Shown here: piece by piece, positions 1 to 8,825 of the stretch
Position numbering within the stretch: the first letter of the stretch is position 1
How the letters are laid out: the number at the start of each line of letters is the position of its first letter
Source of the DNA: a marine actinobacterium PHSC20C1
Lineage (GTDB): Bacteria; Actinomycetota; Actinomycetes; Actinomycetales; Microbacteriaceae
Assembly (NCBI GenBank): GCA_000153145.1
Contig: CH672415.1
Coordinates: 2,162,989-2,226,988 of the forward strand
DNA: 64,000 bases
Reading direction: 5' to 3'
Position numbers and translations under genes: made by a program
Notes under the pieces: model-generated
Database searches by the model: none
Seen by the model: only the letters and a program-made list of their open reading frames with translations
Told to the model about the DNA's origin: nothing

Positions 1-209
1 ACCGCGAGCCCAGTGGAGAGCACGCCCCTGATGCACGAAGTGTTATACGCGATATAGAATACAGGCTAAGTATAGCCGGTATTACATAACGGGTGTCAAC
101 TAAGATGCAACGATGGCTGACTGGACGTTTCTAACCAATGACCACGACGAGAAGCGTGGCCCCACGTTATTAAGACCCCCATCCTTAACGACGAGGAGAG
201 AGCAAGCGC
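1..209. other. Non-coding leader upstream of the first gene
   Basis: I see no gene here. A purine-rich ribosome binding site (GAGGAGAG) lies about 10 bases before the ATG at 210. The stretch between about 40 and 110 is AT-rich and probably holds the promoter, but I cannot pick one clear -35/-10 pair. No copy of the TGAATCGATTCA motif found elsewhere in the rhamnose locus is present. Confidence 0.5.
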
Positions 210-1343
210 ATGAACAAGACGACTAAGACCGTGGGAATCGGACTCATCGGTGACGGCCTCATGGCAAAAGAGCATTCAATAGCATGGCGAAATGTCCGCG
301 CTGTTTTCGGGGATGTGGGGCTGGAGCCGCGGCTCGTAGCGCTTGTTCATCCTACTCTCGAACGTGCTCAGGCTGCGGCCGAGCAGTACGGCTTCGAGCG
401 GGCGTCCGATTCATGGCAGGACATAGTGAACGATCCCGAGATCGACATAATAAACATCGTTACCCCAAACGCCTTCCACGAAGAAGTGGCGATTGCTGCG
501 GCACGCGCCGGCAAACACATCTGGTGCGAAAAGCCCTTGGCTCTCACCGTTGAGGGCGCTCAAGCCATGACCGAAGCGGCCGAAGCAGCGGGAGTCATAA
601 CCCAGGTCGGTTTCACGTACCTGCAGAACCCCGGCATCACCCTCGCTCGACAACTCATCGATGCGGGAGAGCTGGGCGAACTCATCTCCTTTACCGGCTT
701 CTTCAGTGCCGACACCATGATCGACCCCGACGTGCCCTTCACTTGGCGCACTGACCGTGCGCGGGCCGGGGGTGGAGCGCTCGGCGATCTCGGGTCGCAC
801 ATGATCTCTATCGCGCGTCACCTTGTTGGCGATGTCGCCAGGGTGAGCGGGATGACGAAGATTGTTGTTCCGGAGCGCAACGATAATGAGGGCATCCGAC
901 ACACCGTCGACAACGATGACTACTCGTTGTCGCTGCTCGAGTTCGCGAATGGGGCTATCGGCTCGATGCAGGCAAGCCGCGTAGCGGTAGGGCGTGCCTT
1001 TGAAGTGTCGTTCACTCTGACAGGCACCCGCGGCGCCATCCGGTTCAGCCAGCAAGACAGCCACAAGCTTGAAGTTTCGCTCGATTCCGATGGGCTCAAC
1101 ACTCACGGCTTCCGCACGATCGAGCTGGGCCCCGGGCACGGTGACTACGAGGCGCTGTGGCCCATGGCGGGGATCAATATTGGGCTCCACGAACTCAAGA
1201 TATTTGAAGTCAAGAAGTTCATCGATGCGATCGTGGCAGGTACGCCGTCGTCGCCCGACTTCCGGGAGGCCTGGCAGATTCAGAAGGTGATCGACGCCGT
1301 CGAAATATCAGACCAGCAGCGCGCTTGGTGCGCTGTCTCGTAG
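210..1343 (+). CDS. Gfo/Idh/MocA-family NAD(P)-dependent oxidoreductase
   Basis: A 377-residue sugar or cyclitol dehydrogenase of the Gfo/Idh/MocA family. The N-terminal Rossmann fold shows GIGLIGDGLM at residues 9-18, the family EKP motif (WCEKPLALT) is at 105-113, and the catalytic-region helix (GDLGSHMISIARH) is near 190. The family oxidises or reduces sugars, inositols and their derivatives with NAD(P); the substrate cannot be read from sequence. The start is supported by GAGGAGAG upstream. Its 3' end overlaps the convergent LacI gene by 36 bases. Its position beside a rhamnose locus suggests a sugar role, but it points away from the rha genes and is not in their operon. Confidence 0.9.
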   Translation: MNKTTKTVGIGLIGDGLMAKEHSIAWRNVRAVFGDVGLEPRLVALVHPTLERAQAAAEQYGFERASDSWQDIVNDPEIDIINIVTPNAFHEEVAIAAARAGKHIWCEKPLALTVEGAQAMTEAAEAAGVITQVGFTYLQNPGITLARQLIDAGELGELISFTGFFSADTMIDPDVPFTWRTDRARAGGGALGDLGSHMISIARHLVGDVARVSGMTKIVVPERNDNEGIRHTVDNDDYSLSLLEFANGAIGSMQASRVAVGRAFEVSFTLTGTRGAIRFSQQDSHKLEVSLDSDGLNTHGFRTIELGPGHGDYEALWPMAGINIGLHELKIFEVKKFIDAIVAGTPSSPDFREAWQIQKVIDAVEISDQQRAWCAVS

Positions 1344-2357
1344 CTTCGGTGATGGGCCAGTAGATGCTCGCACAATGAGCTCCGGCTCGAAGATGACGTG
1401 TTCGTGCTCATGAGCTGCACCCTGCTCGATCTCGTCGAGAATCATCCGCACGGCGGTGCGGCCGAGTTCCTCTCGCGGCTGACGAACAGTCGTGAGGGGA
1501 ACCGTGGCCGCGCTGGCCCAGTCGAGGTCATCAAAGCCAATGATGGAGATCTCATCAGGCACCGAGATGCCGTCGAGTACGAACTCTTGAAGTACGCCGA
1601 GGGCGAGCATGTCATTGGCGCAGAAGACAGCCGTCGGCCGTTCCTCGCTCGGGCGCTCGGCGATGAGGCGGCCTGCGTTACGGCCTTCGGCGAACTTCCA
1701 CGACGGCACGTCGATGCGCTCTATCTCGGGCGCGGAGAGGCCGGTCGAGGTCGCAGCATCCACCAGCCCGTCAAAGCGCTGGTCGACCTGGCGTGAGATC
1801 TCGGAGCCGCCCACGAACGCGATTCGTGTATGACCGAGATGGAGGAGATGTTCCCCGGCGAGTTTTCCCCCGGCGAAGTCGTCGGTGGCGAGCGAGCAGC
1901 ATGGGCGGTCTCCGGAGATTCGGTCGACGTACACAACAGGGATGCCGCGGTCGATGAGCTCTTCGAGTCGGGGATTGCGTTCATCCACCGGAGTGATCAT
2001 GATGCCGTGCACGCGCTGCTGCACGAGCAGGTCGAGGTTCTGCTGCTCGCGCGACGGGTCCTCGCCGTTGTGCACGATCATCACGCCAACGCCGAATTCT
2101 TTGGCGGCTGCTTCGGCGCCGAGAGCGACGTCGACGAAGAATGGGTTACCCATATCGGCGAGGGCGAAACCGAGGGTGCGTTCGCGGCCGGGGCGGTACT
2201 GGCGTGCGTTAGCGACAGGAACAAACTCGAGCTCCTTGATGGAGCTGAGCACCTTTTCACGGGTAGCAGCATTGACGTAGCTCGGACGGTTGAGTACGTT
2301 GCTGACCGTACCCGCCGACACTCCCGCGTGCCGTGCGACGTCCCGAATGTTCGCCAT
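1308..2357 (-). CDS. LacI-family transcriptional regulator (left end of rha locus)
   Basis: A 349-residue LacI/GalR repressor. The DNA-binding helix-turn-helix is at the N-terminus ([20 protein letters not shown]), followed by a periplasmic-binding-protein-like effector domain. I chose the ATG at 2357 because the HTH begins three residues later and GGAAGG precedes it; the open frame reaches 2402 but that extension is not typical of the family. It is the last gene after rhaI in the same direction. A LacI-like sequence TGAAAGCGTTTA at 2438-2449 overlaps the rhaI stop codon and could be its own operator. Its target may be the convergent oxidoreductase or the rha genes; this is not resolved. Confidence 0.9.
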   Translation of the reverse strand: MANIRDVARHAGVSAGTVSNVLNRPSYVNAATREKVLSSIKELEFVPVANARQYRPGRERTLGFALADMGNPFFVDVALGAEAAAKEFGVGVMIVHNGEDPSREQQNLDLLVQQRVHGIMITPVDERNPRLEELIDRGIPVVYVDRISGDRPCCSLATDDFAGGKLAGEHLLHLGHTRIAFVGGSEISRQVDQRFDGLVDAATSTGLSAPEIERIDVPSWKFAEGRNAGRLIAERPSEERPTAVFCANDMLALGVLQEFVLDGISVPDEISIIGFDDLDWASAATVPLTTVRQPREELGRTAVRMILDEIEQGAAHEHEHVIFEPELIVRASTGPSPKLRDSAPSALLV

Positions 2358-2446
2358 TGCGCCTTCCGCTGCCTTTGATTCATTGAACCGAACCAAGTGC
2401 AAGCGTACACCCCATTTATGCTGGCCGCAGGCTAGTTTGAAAGCGT

Positions 2447-3613
2447 TTAGGCGCCCCAGCCGGCCTGAACGCCACCGACACGATCTTCCGCGATCTTCTG
2501 CTGGTAGCCGGATGCCGCATACGCCGCCATGGGGTCGGCGGGAAGGCCGCGCGACTCACGCCAGGCAGCAAGGTCTCCGCGCACGTCAGTGTAGAAGGCA
2601 TCCATGAGCAGTGCGTTGGCACCGAGTACGTCTCCAGCATCCTGAGCGGCAGTGAGAGCATCCGAGTCGACAAGTAGTGCACGCGCGGTCATCTCTTGCA
2701 CGTTGAGCACTGAACGCAGCTGGCCCGGAATCTTGTCTTCAACGTTGTGGCACTGGTCGAGCATGAAAGCCACACCGCTGTCTGCGCCATAGCCGCCGCC
2801 GCGAACAACTTCGTAGAGGATGCGGAACAGCTGGAACGGATCAGCGGCACCCACGATGAGGTCGTCATCGGCGTAGAAGCGTGAGTTGAAGTCGAAGGAG
2901 CCGAGCTTGCCGAGACGCAGTAGCTGCATCACGATGAATTCGATATTGGTGCCTGGCGCGTGGTGGCCGGTGTCGAGACACACGAGTGCGCGCTCGCCGA
3001 GGGCCGCTACTTGGGCGTAGCTGGTTCCCCAGTCGGGAACATCCATGTGGTAGAAAGCCGGCTCGAAGAACTTGTACTCGAGCACCATGCGCTGCTCGTC
3101 ACCAAGGCGGTTGTAGATCTCCTGTAGCGAGTCAGCGAGTCGATCCTGACGACCGCGAAGGTCGGCCTGCCCGGGGTAGTTCGAGCCGTCCGCTAGCCAG
3201 ATTTTGAGGTCGCGTGACCCGGTCTGGTCCATGACGTCGATGCACTCGAAGTGGTGATCGATGGCCTTCTGGCGAATTGTGGGGTCGACGTGCGTGAGTG
3301 ACCCGAACTTGTAGTCATCGTCTTGGAAGGTGTTCGAGTTCACAGTTCCGAGTTCAACACCGTGCTCGTTGGCGAAGGTGCGCAGTGCGCTGTAGTCGTC
3401 AACCTTGTCCCACGGGATGTGGAGGGCAACCGACGGCGACAGTGCCGTGTATTTGTTGACTTGGGCGGCATCCGCAATTTTCTCCTCTGGAGTGCGAGGG
3501 GTGCCGGGGGTGCCGAAAACTTTGAAGCGAGTTCCCGAGTTGCCGAAGGCCCACGATGGGAGCTCGATGGCCTGCTCTTCGAGGCGGGATGCGATATCGC
3601 TAAATTGCGCCAT
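2447..3613 (-). CDS. rhaI: L-rhamnose isomerase (RhaI type)
   Basis: A 388-residue cytoplasmic isomerase converting L-rhamnose to L-rhamnulose. It matches the RhaI branch (xylose-isomerase-like TIM barrel, metal dependent) known from Gram-positives and rhizobia, not the E. coli RhaA branch. Recognisable segments are ELPSWAFGNSGTRFKVF near the N-terminus, SVALHIPWDKVDDY, GSRDLKIWLADGSNYPGQ and LVCLDTGHHAPGTNIEF, which contain likely metal and substrate ligands. Length is normal. It has its own promoter with a perfect operator palindrome in the 144-bp gap upstream, so it may be transcribed separately from the transporter genes. Confidence 0.93.
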   Translation of the reverse strand: MAQFSDIASRLEEQAIELPSWAFGNSGTRFKVFGTPGTPRTPEEKIADAAQVNKYTALSPSVALHIPWDKVDDYSALRTFANEHGVELGTVNSNTFQDDDYKFGSLTHVDPTIRQKAIDHHFECIDVMDQTGSRDLKIWLADGSNYPGQADLRGRQDRLADSLQEIYNRLGDEQRMVLEYKFFEPAFYHMDVPDWGTSYAQVAALGERALVCLDTGHHAPGTNIEFIVMQLLRLGKLGSFDFNSRFYADDDLIVGAADPFQLFRILYEVVRGGGYGADSGVAFMLDQCHNVEDKIPGQLRSVLNVQEMTARALLVDSDALTAAQDAGDVLGANALLMDAFYTDVRGDLAAWRESRGLPADPMAAYAASGYQQKIAEDRVGGVQAGWGA

Positions 3614-3710
3614 GGGAATTCTTACTTTCTGCTGGAGGTGCGGCTGGGTGTAAAGCCGAGGATTGTTGGGGCGAGGGTGTGCTCGCGAAGATTTCGGTGA
3701 AACGACTGAA

Positions 3711-3756
3711 TGAATCGATTCAATTTGAGTCTAGACCGAGATTCCAGAGGAGGCAA
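3711..3756 (-). promoter_or_regulatory. rhaI promoter with LacI-type operator
   Basis: On the minus strand a -35 box TTGCCT (3751-3756) and a -10 box TAGACT (3728-3733) are spaced by exactly 17 bases. Just downstream of the -10, over the expected transcription start, lies TGAATCGATTCA (3711-3722), a perfect 12-bp palindrome. Related sequences occur at both promoters of the rhaT/lacI divergent region. The geometry is that of repression by a LacI-family protein. Confidence 0.75.
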
Positions 3757-3757
3757 T

Positions 3758-4111
3758 TCATCCATGTAATCGCCTCCTGCTCGCATCAAGTTGGTCCTCG
3801 AGATTGAACACTTCTTCCAGGGGAATGAACCCCTCGTCCGGCGGAACATCGAGGTCGACAAAGTGGTCGCCCATGATTGCCTGCCATCGAGAATTCACTT
3901 CGGTGGCGGCCATTGCGCGCTGTGCGGCGGCGAGGTCATCAGATTCGACGTAGCCGATCAGCATCCCGTCGGCGCGAAGAAAGAGCGAATAGTTGTGCCA
4001 CCCCGTTGCCGCTAGTGCCTCAAGCATTTCCGGCCAGACGGTGGCGTGCGCGACCTTGTATTCCTCGATGTGGTCGGGCTTCACTTGCAATTGAAAGCAA
4101 TAGCGGTTCAT
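3758..4111 (-). CDS. rhaM: L-rhamnose mutarotase
   Basis: A 117-residue small dimeric alpha-beta protein that interconverts the alpha and beta anomers of L-rhamnose (RhaM/RhaU, YiiL family). It begins MNRYCFQLQVKPDHIEEYK and keeps the family segments VWPEMLEALAATGWHNYSLF and LIGYVES. A long open frame extends to 4273, but the ATG at 4111 has AGGAG ahead of it and matches the family N-terminus. It starts 10 bases after the stop of the upstream isomerase-like gene, so the two are co-transcribed. Confidence 0.93.
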   Translation of the reverse strand: MNRYCFQLQVKPDHIEEYKVAHATVWPEMLEALAATGWHNYSLFLRADGMLIGYVESDDLAAAQRAMAATEVNSRWQAIMGDHFVDLDVPPDEGFIPLEEVFNLEDQLDASRRRLHG

Positions 4112-4121
4112 GGATGCACTC

Positions 4122-5588
4122 CTAACGCCACTTCGGAAGGTCGGCCATATCGACGTGACGGTGCTCGATCCCGAGCAAGCTCGCGGCGGCGTGAATGTCG
4201 CCAGCAACGTGGCCGACGCAGAGGGCCCAGTGGTGGCCGATGCCTGTCTGCGACCACTCATCGACCCACTCACCAGGGTCGCCGCCGAAGCTCACGCGCG
4301 ACGTAGTATTGCCGATCTCCAGCAACGGGCCAGGAGTAACGGTTCCCTCGCTAGTGATGAACGTGTAGCTGCCATCGCGATCCTGTCCGATTCCGAATGT
4401 GGTGACCGGCCCCTGCTGCACGTCAAACTCAACGGACACCCCGTAGCCTCGCTTGCCGTGGTAAACGCCGAGGCCGCGCAGCAGCGGGTCGCGCTCAGAA
4501 ACGGCGAGGTGCGCTGGGCCGTCGTGACCCATCTCCACCACGTCGTCAAAGAAATTGAGCGCCTGAATCTCTGTGAACGAACCTCCAGCGCCGATGGTGT
4601 GAGCGGCAAGCATCGCCAAGCTAGTGCGCAACTCGTATTCACCAACGAACGGGATGCCGCGAGCGGTCAACAATGAAGAGCCAAGAATCATGCCAGCGCC
4701 GAGGCGCTCGTGCAGTTCACCGTTGAGGCCGCGGTGGTAGTACGCGGCAGAGTCAAGATCGAAGTCGTCAACTAGTCGATCGAGGCCAACGCTCACCTTG
4801 GCACCCCAGGCGAAATCTTCCTCGCGTACCGACTCATCGAGAGTGAACAGCTTGCGGGCCAGATTCATGCGCTCGGTGACTTGGGCATCGGTGACTTCAT
4901 CGACGCGAACCCGCAGGTCGTCGAATTCGAGCACTTCTACGTGCGAGCCGAATTGGCTTGAGACGAGGGTGAGGTCGGTCGAGACGTCGAGCATCCCCGG
5001 ATAGACGTGGCCCATGAGGCCGTGGCGTGCGTGGCGGAGAGTAGCGCGCACCTTTGCCGCGTTGACCCAGCGGTTGATGCGAGCCCAAGCCCGTTCATCC
5101 TTCAGGTGGCCAGAAACGCTGCGGAATTCAATGCCAGCGCGCTTGAAGACGTTTGCGACCTCGGGCACGGGGCATTGGCCGCAGTACGCGAGCCACTTTC
5201 CGGTGTCGAAGTTGGCGTGGTCCATCGCTTCAGTGGGCTGCAGATCAATGACGAGTACCGGAGTCTTCGCGCGCTGCGCAATCGGAAGAACCATGGATGC
5301 CGTGAGGTAGGTGGTGAGGAAGATGACAATGAGGTCGCAGTCAGCACGACGCAGCTTCTCTGCCGCGACGGTGGCCTCTTGGGCATCCGAAATGAATCCG
5401 ACATCAACGACTTCAGCGTCGAGCGCGGTGAACCGGTCGGTGACGTACTTGCTCGACTCCTGAAGCTGGGGGAGGAGCGCGGGAAATTGTGGCCAGTAGG
5501 CGGCGAGCCCGCCGGCAACGAGGCCGATGCGGGTGGCGCGTCGAGTTTTGGTGGGAAGCAGCTCTGAAGCTGGAGTAAGGGACATCAT
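4122..5588 (-). CDS. L-arabinose/L-fucose isomerase-family protein
   Basis: A 488-residue protein of the fucose/arabinose isomerase fold. Visible segments are IGLVAGGLAAYWPQFP at the N-terminus, ADCDLIVIFLTTYLTASMV, and a C-terminal half with GSSLLTARGIPFVGEYELR, GAGGSFTEIQALNFFDD and GIGHHWALCVGHV, which resemble AraA active-site and metal-binding regions. The family interconverts aldoses and ketoses. RhaI already supplies a rhamnose isomerase, so this second enzyme may act on another deoxysugar or pentose; the exact substrate is unknown. Two adjacent ATG codons (5588, 5585) follow GGAG; the second has the better spacing. Confidence 0.85.
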   Translation of the reverse strand: MMSLTPASELLPTKTRRATRIGLVAGGLAAYWPQFPALLPQLQESSKYVTDRFTALDAEVVDVGFISDAQEATVAAEKLRRADCDLIVIFLTTYLTASMVLPIAQRAKTPVLVIDLQPTEAMDHANFDTGKWLAYCGQCPVPEVANVFKRAGIEFRSVSGHLKDERAWARINRWVNAAKVRATLRHARHGLMGHVYPGMLDVSTDLTLVSSQFGSHVEVLEFDDLRVRVDEVTDAQVTERMNLARKLFTLDESVREEDFAWGAKVSVGLDRLVDDFDLDSAAYYHRGLNGELHERLGAGMILGSSLLTARGIPFVGEYELRTSLAMLAAHTIGAGGSFTEIQALNFFDDVVEMGHDGPAHLAVSERDPLLRGLGVYHGKRGYGVSVEFDVQQGPVTTFGIGQDRDGSYTFITSEGTVTPGPLLEIGNTTSRVSFGGDPGEWVDEWSQTGIGHHWALCVGHVAGDIHAAASLLGIEHRHVDMADLPKWR

Positions 5589-5631
5589 TGGCTCCGAAAA
5601 TCTGAGGCTGGTGGTTGTCGTGAGGGGGTGA

Positions 5632-5665
5632 ATACCCGGACCGGCTCGAGAGCAGGCCCGGGTAT
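5632..5665 (-). terminator. Stem-loop between rhaS and the isomerase-like gene
   Basis: ATACCCGG (5632-5639) and CCGGGTAT (5658-5665) form a perfect 8-bp stem around an 18-base loop with further pairing. It lies just downstream of the solute-binding-protein stop codon within the operon. There is no T-run, so it is more likely a partial terminator or RNA-stabilising hairpin than a full stop. Confidence 0.55.
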
Positions 5666-5677
5666 CCGAGCGACTAG

Positions 5678-6730
5678 TTAGAAGTCGTATTCATCGATGT
5701 TGTCTGCGTTGAAGCGCGTGGGCGGTCCAACGATGGCAACGCCATTCGCACCAACAGTGATCTCGCCCATGTCGCCAGCGTCGAAGGTGTCACCCTCGGC
5801 GCCAGTAATGGTTCCGTCAACGAGAGCCTTGCCAGCGAATGCTGCAACGTAGCCGAGCTGTGCCGGGTCCCAGAGAGCGAATTCCTGAACGGTGCCGTCC
5901 TTGACGAACTCGCGCATCTCGTTCGGGAGTCCAAGACCGGTCAGTGCGACCTTGCCCTTGTAGTCAGAGGTCGAGAGGTACTTCGCTGCTGCAGCGATAC
6001 CAACAGTCGTGGGCGAAATGATGCCCGCGAGGTCGGGGTATGACGAGAGAAGGCCCTGAGTTTCCTGGAAGGACTTGTCTGCGTCGTCGTCGCCGTAGAC
6101 CTTGGCGACGAGCTTGATGTCTGCGTAGTCAGGGTTCGACTCGAGCTCCTCCTCCATGAACTTGATCCACTCGTTCTGGTTCGTTGCCGTTGCCGTTGCT
6201 GACAAGATGGCGATCTCCCCGGATCCGCCGATTTGCTCTGAAATAATCTCGAGCTGAATCAGTGCGACGTCCTTGGCCACAACCTGGCTGATGAAGATGT
6301 CGCGGTAGTCGGGGTTGGTGTCGGAGTCGAAGGCAACAATCTTTGCGCCAGCCTCGCGAGCGGTTTGAAGTGCTGGGCCAACGGCGTCGGGGTCGTTAGC
6401 CGCGATCACGATGACCTTCGTACCCTGCTGGGTTGCCTGCTCGATGAAGGGGATCTGTGCACTGGCGCTGGCCTCAAGGGGTCCGAGAACCTCTGAGTCG
6501 TAGCCGATTGCGGCAGCGCCCTCTTCGCCTCCGCCGAGAACGACGTCGGTGTAAGGGTTGTTGAGCTGCTTGGGCAGGAACGCAATGGTTCCGGCACTGT
6601 CGCCGCCGCCGTCGCCACTGTCGCCGCCGTTAGTTGCAGCGCAACCGGTTGCGGCAAGGGCCACAACCGTTGCAATCGCAGCGATGGAGCCGATACGGCC
6701 GCCTCGGCTGCTCGTGGAAAACAACTTCAT
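5678..6730 (-). CDS. rhaS: Rhamnose ABC transporter solute-binding lipoprotein
   Basis: A 350-residue secreted lipoprotein that captures sugar outside the membrane. The signal peptide ends in the lipobox LAATGC, giving a lipidated cysteine at about residue 29. It is followed by a Gly/Asp/Ser-rich linker and a periplasmic-binding fold of the ribose/rhamnose class (TIAFLPKQLNNPYTDVV, VIVIAANDPDAVGP, AGIISPTTVGIAAAAKYL). It resembles RhaS of the rhizobial rhamnose importer. It follows the second permease by 30 bases and is separated from the next gene by a stem-loop, a common arrangement when the binding protein is needed in excess. Confidence 0.9.
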   Translation of the reverse strand: MKLFSTSSRGGRIGSIAAIATVVALAATGCAATNGGDSGDGGGDSAGTIAFLPKQLNNPYTDVVLGGGEEGAAAIGYDSEVLGPLEASASAQIPFIEQATQQGTKVIVIAANDPDAVGPALQTAREAGAKIVAFDSDTNPDYRDIFISQVVAKDVALIQLEIISEQIGGSGEIAILSATATATNQNEWIKFMEEELESNPDYADIKLVAKVYGDDDADKSFQETQGLLSSYPDLAGIISPTTVGIAAAAKYLSTSDYKGKVALTGLGLPNEMREFVKDGTVQEFALWDPAQLGYVAAFAGKALVDGTITGAEGDTFDAGDMGEITVGANGVAIVGPPTRFNADNIDEYDF

Positions 6731-6760
6731 TGTTCTTCCTTTCGTAAAGACGCCTGGTGC

Positions 6761-7807
6761 TTAGGCGCGGGTTATTCCCGGGGCGTTCTGCCCCTGGACT
6801 TCTCGGTGCACCCGGTTCAACCGGATGCGTTCTTTGCCCCAGGCGATAACGCTGGGGGCCACGACGGAGAGCACGAGCAATCCGCCGGTGACAATGATGA
6901 GTGCCGTCTCCGGCACCTTGGCGAGCCGAAGCGCGTAGGTGAGTGTGCCGATGAGCAACACACCGCCAACGACGCCGGGGATGTTTCCCTTGCCGCCGAA
7001 TATCGAGACGCCACCGAGCAAAACAGCTGCGATGACGCTGAGCTCAAGGCCGGTTCCGTTGTCTGGACCGGCGCTTGCCAGTCGTAAGGTGAGGAAGACG
7101 CCAACCATCGAGGAGACAACGCCGGTTGCAACGAACATCCAGAACTTGGCGTGTCCTACTCGCACTCCCACAAAAGTGGCCGCCTGCGGGCTATACCCGA
7201 GGGCGTAGAGGCCACGTCCGAAGGGAGTGAAGTGCAGTAGTACTGCGAAGAACGCGATTACGATCAACGCGAAAATCATCATGACCGGGATACCGGTGTT
7301 ACCAATCTTCGAAAGCACGAATGCGTTCAGTTCCTTGGGAAAGCTGGCGACCTTCTGGTCGCCGATGACGACGAGCGCGAGACCACGGTAGAGGGCGAGA
7401 GTTCCGATCGTCACGGCTAAGGATGGCAAGCCGAGTGTGGTGATGAGGAAGCCGTTGAAAGCTCCGCACAGCACACCGACCAGCAGTGAGAGCGCCATGA
7501 CGGTTCCGATATCTAGTCCGCTATCGCGCCACAGCACGCCCATCGTGGCGCTCGTAAGGCCCGCCGTTGAGGCAACAGAAAGGTCGATCTCGCCGGAGAC
7601 GATAACCAGCGCCATCGGCATCGCAATGAGCAGGATTGGAAGCACTTGAATGAGCAGGAAGCCCACGGTCAGGGTCGAGGCAAAGTAGTTCACTGTGATC
7701 ATCGAGATGATGACGACCGTGATCAGGATGTAGAAAATGACGGCGTCATGGCCGATGAGACGGCGGCTCAACTGGCCCCGTGAAGTAGTGGTCATGGTCT
7801 TAGACAT
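6761..7807 (-). CDS. rhaQ: Rhamnose ABC transporter permease (RhaQ-like)
   Basis: A 348-residue integral membrane permease of the ribose/rhamnose (RbsC-like) class, with about eight to ten hydrophobic segments starting with IFYILITVVIISMITVNYFA. The motif VSGEIDLSVASTAGL is the usual RbsC-type loop and helix. I chose the ATG at 7807 because GAGGC precedes it; the frame extends four codons further to 7819 without a ribosome site. The start overlaps the end of the upstream permease by 8 bases. It should pair with RhaP to form the channel. Confidence 0.9.
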   Translation of the reverse strand: MSKTMTTTSRGQLSRRLIGHDAVIFYILITVVIISMITVNYFASTLTVGFLLIQVLPILLIAMPMALVIVSGEIDLSVASTAGLTSATMGVLWRDSGLDIGTVMALSLLVGVLCGAFNGFLITTLGLPSLAVTIGTLALYRGLALVVIGDQKVASFPKELNAFVLSKIGNTGIPVMMIFALIVIAFFAVLLHFTPFGRGLYALGYSPQAATFVGVRVGHAKFWMFVATGVVSSMVGVFLTLRLASAGPDNGTGLELSVIAAVLLGGVSIFGGKGNIPGVVGGVLLIGTLTYALRLAKVPETALIIVTGGLLVLSVVAPSVIAWGKERIRLNRVHREVQGQNAPGITRA

Positions 7808-8825
7808 CTTTTGCCTCATTCACTCGCAGCTTGCGGGCTCTTCGCAGCGATACGACTCTGTCGATGATGATGGCGGCGAGGATGAGCACACCCACGATCG
7901 CCTGCTGCCAAAACTTGTCGACGCGAGTGGCCGTGAGTGCACCAGTAATGGTGGAGAGCAGCACGGCGCCGATAGCGGCACCGGCGACAGTTCCAGACCC
8001 ACCGAAGATCGCGACGCCACCGACGACGACCGCGGCTACGACATCCAATTCGATTCCGGAACCAGTGAGTGCACCAACCGAGTTATAGCGAGAGGCATAC
8101 AGAACACCGGCGAGCCCGGTGAGCGCGCCACACGCGATGAACGCGCTCAGCACTCGACCGCCGACGGGGATGCCGAACAGGCGGGCCGCATCCGGTTCTG
8201 AGCCGATTGCGTACAGGTCACGACCGCTGCGGACCGAACTCATGAACATCGCAACGGCCACCGTAATGACGACAGCAATGATCGTGATGATCGGGATGCC
8301 GATAAGAGTGTCGACCGAGAGATTTCCGAACGCCTTGGGATTGTCGCCGGAGAAGAACTGCTTCGAGCCAGCCCAGCTCGACAGCACTCCACGGAAAATG
8401 TAGAGGGTGCCGAGGGTGATGACTAGGGCAGGAACTTTGGCTGAGGTTACCAACATGCCGTTGATCGACCCGAGGAGTCCACCGAAGATCATGCCGATCA
8501 CGAACACCAACACAAGGGGAATGGTCGGGAACATGTCGAAGACGGTTCCTGTGCCGAAGGCGACGAGCCCCAAGATGGCACCGACGGAAAGGTCAACGTT
8601 GCGGGTAATAATGACGAGTGCCTGTGCGACAGCCAGGATCACCATGATCGTCGCGTTGAGCATCAAGTCCTTGGTACTCTGCGGCGAGAGGAAACGCGGG
8701 TTGATGATGTAGGTCACCAAGATAAGCGCAATAAGGGCGCCTGCGACGGGGATCTCGCGGGCAGTGAAGAAGCGCTTGAGGGCGTTGCTTCGCGGCACGG
8801 CTGGTGCGTGGGTCACGGTGCTCAC
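7800..8825 (-). CDS. rhaP: Rhamnose ABC transporter permease (RhaP-like)
   Basis: A 341-residue RbsC-type membrane permease. It shows the expected [20 protein letters not shown] motif, the coupling region [17 protein letters not shown], and [21 protein letters not shown] near the C-terminus. It overlaps the ATPase gene by 4 bases (ATGA) and the next permease by 8 bases, indicating translational coupling. It forms the membrane channel together with the neighbouring permease. Confidence 0.9.
   Translation of the reverse strand: MSTVTHAPAVPRSNALKRFFTAREIPVAGALIALILVTYIINPRFLSPQSTKDLMLNATIMVILAVAQALVIITRNVDLSVGAILGLVAFGTGTVFDMFPTIPLVLVFVIGMIFGGLLGSINGMLVTSAKVPALVITLGTLYIFRGVLSSWAGSKQFFSGDNPKAFGNLSVDTLIGIPIITIIAVVITVAVAMFMSSVRSGRDLYAIGSEPDAARLFGIPVGGRVLSAFIACGALTGLAGVLYASRYNSVGALTGSGIELDVVAAVVVGGVAIFGGSGTVAGAAIGAVLLSTITGALTATRVDKFWQQAIVGVLILAAIIIDRVVSLRRARKLRVNEAKDV

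Noticed and set aside
2375-2392. Possible rhamnose operator upstream of the left LacI gene
   Set aside because: Only one TGAATC half-site is present on the minus strand; the other half does not match.
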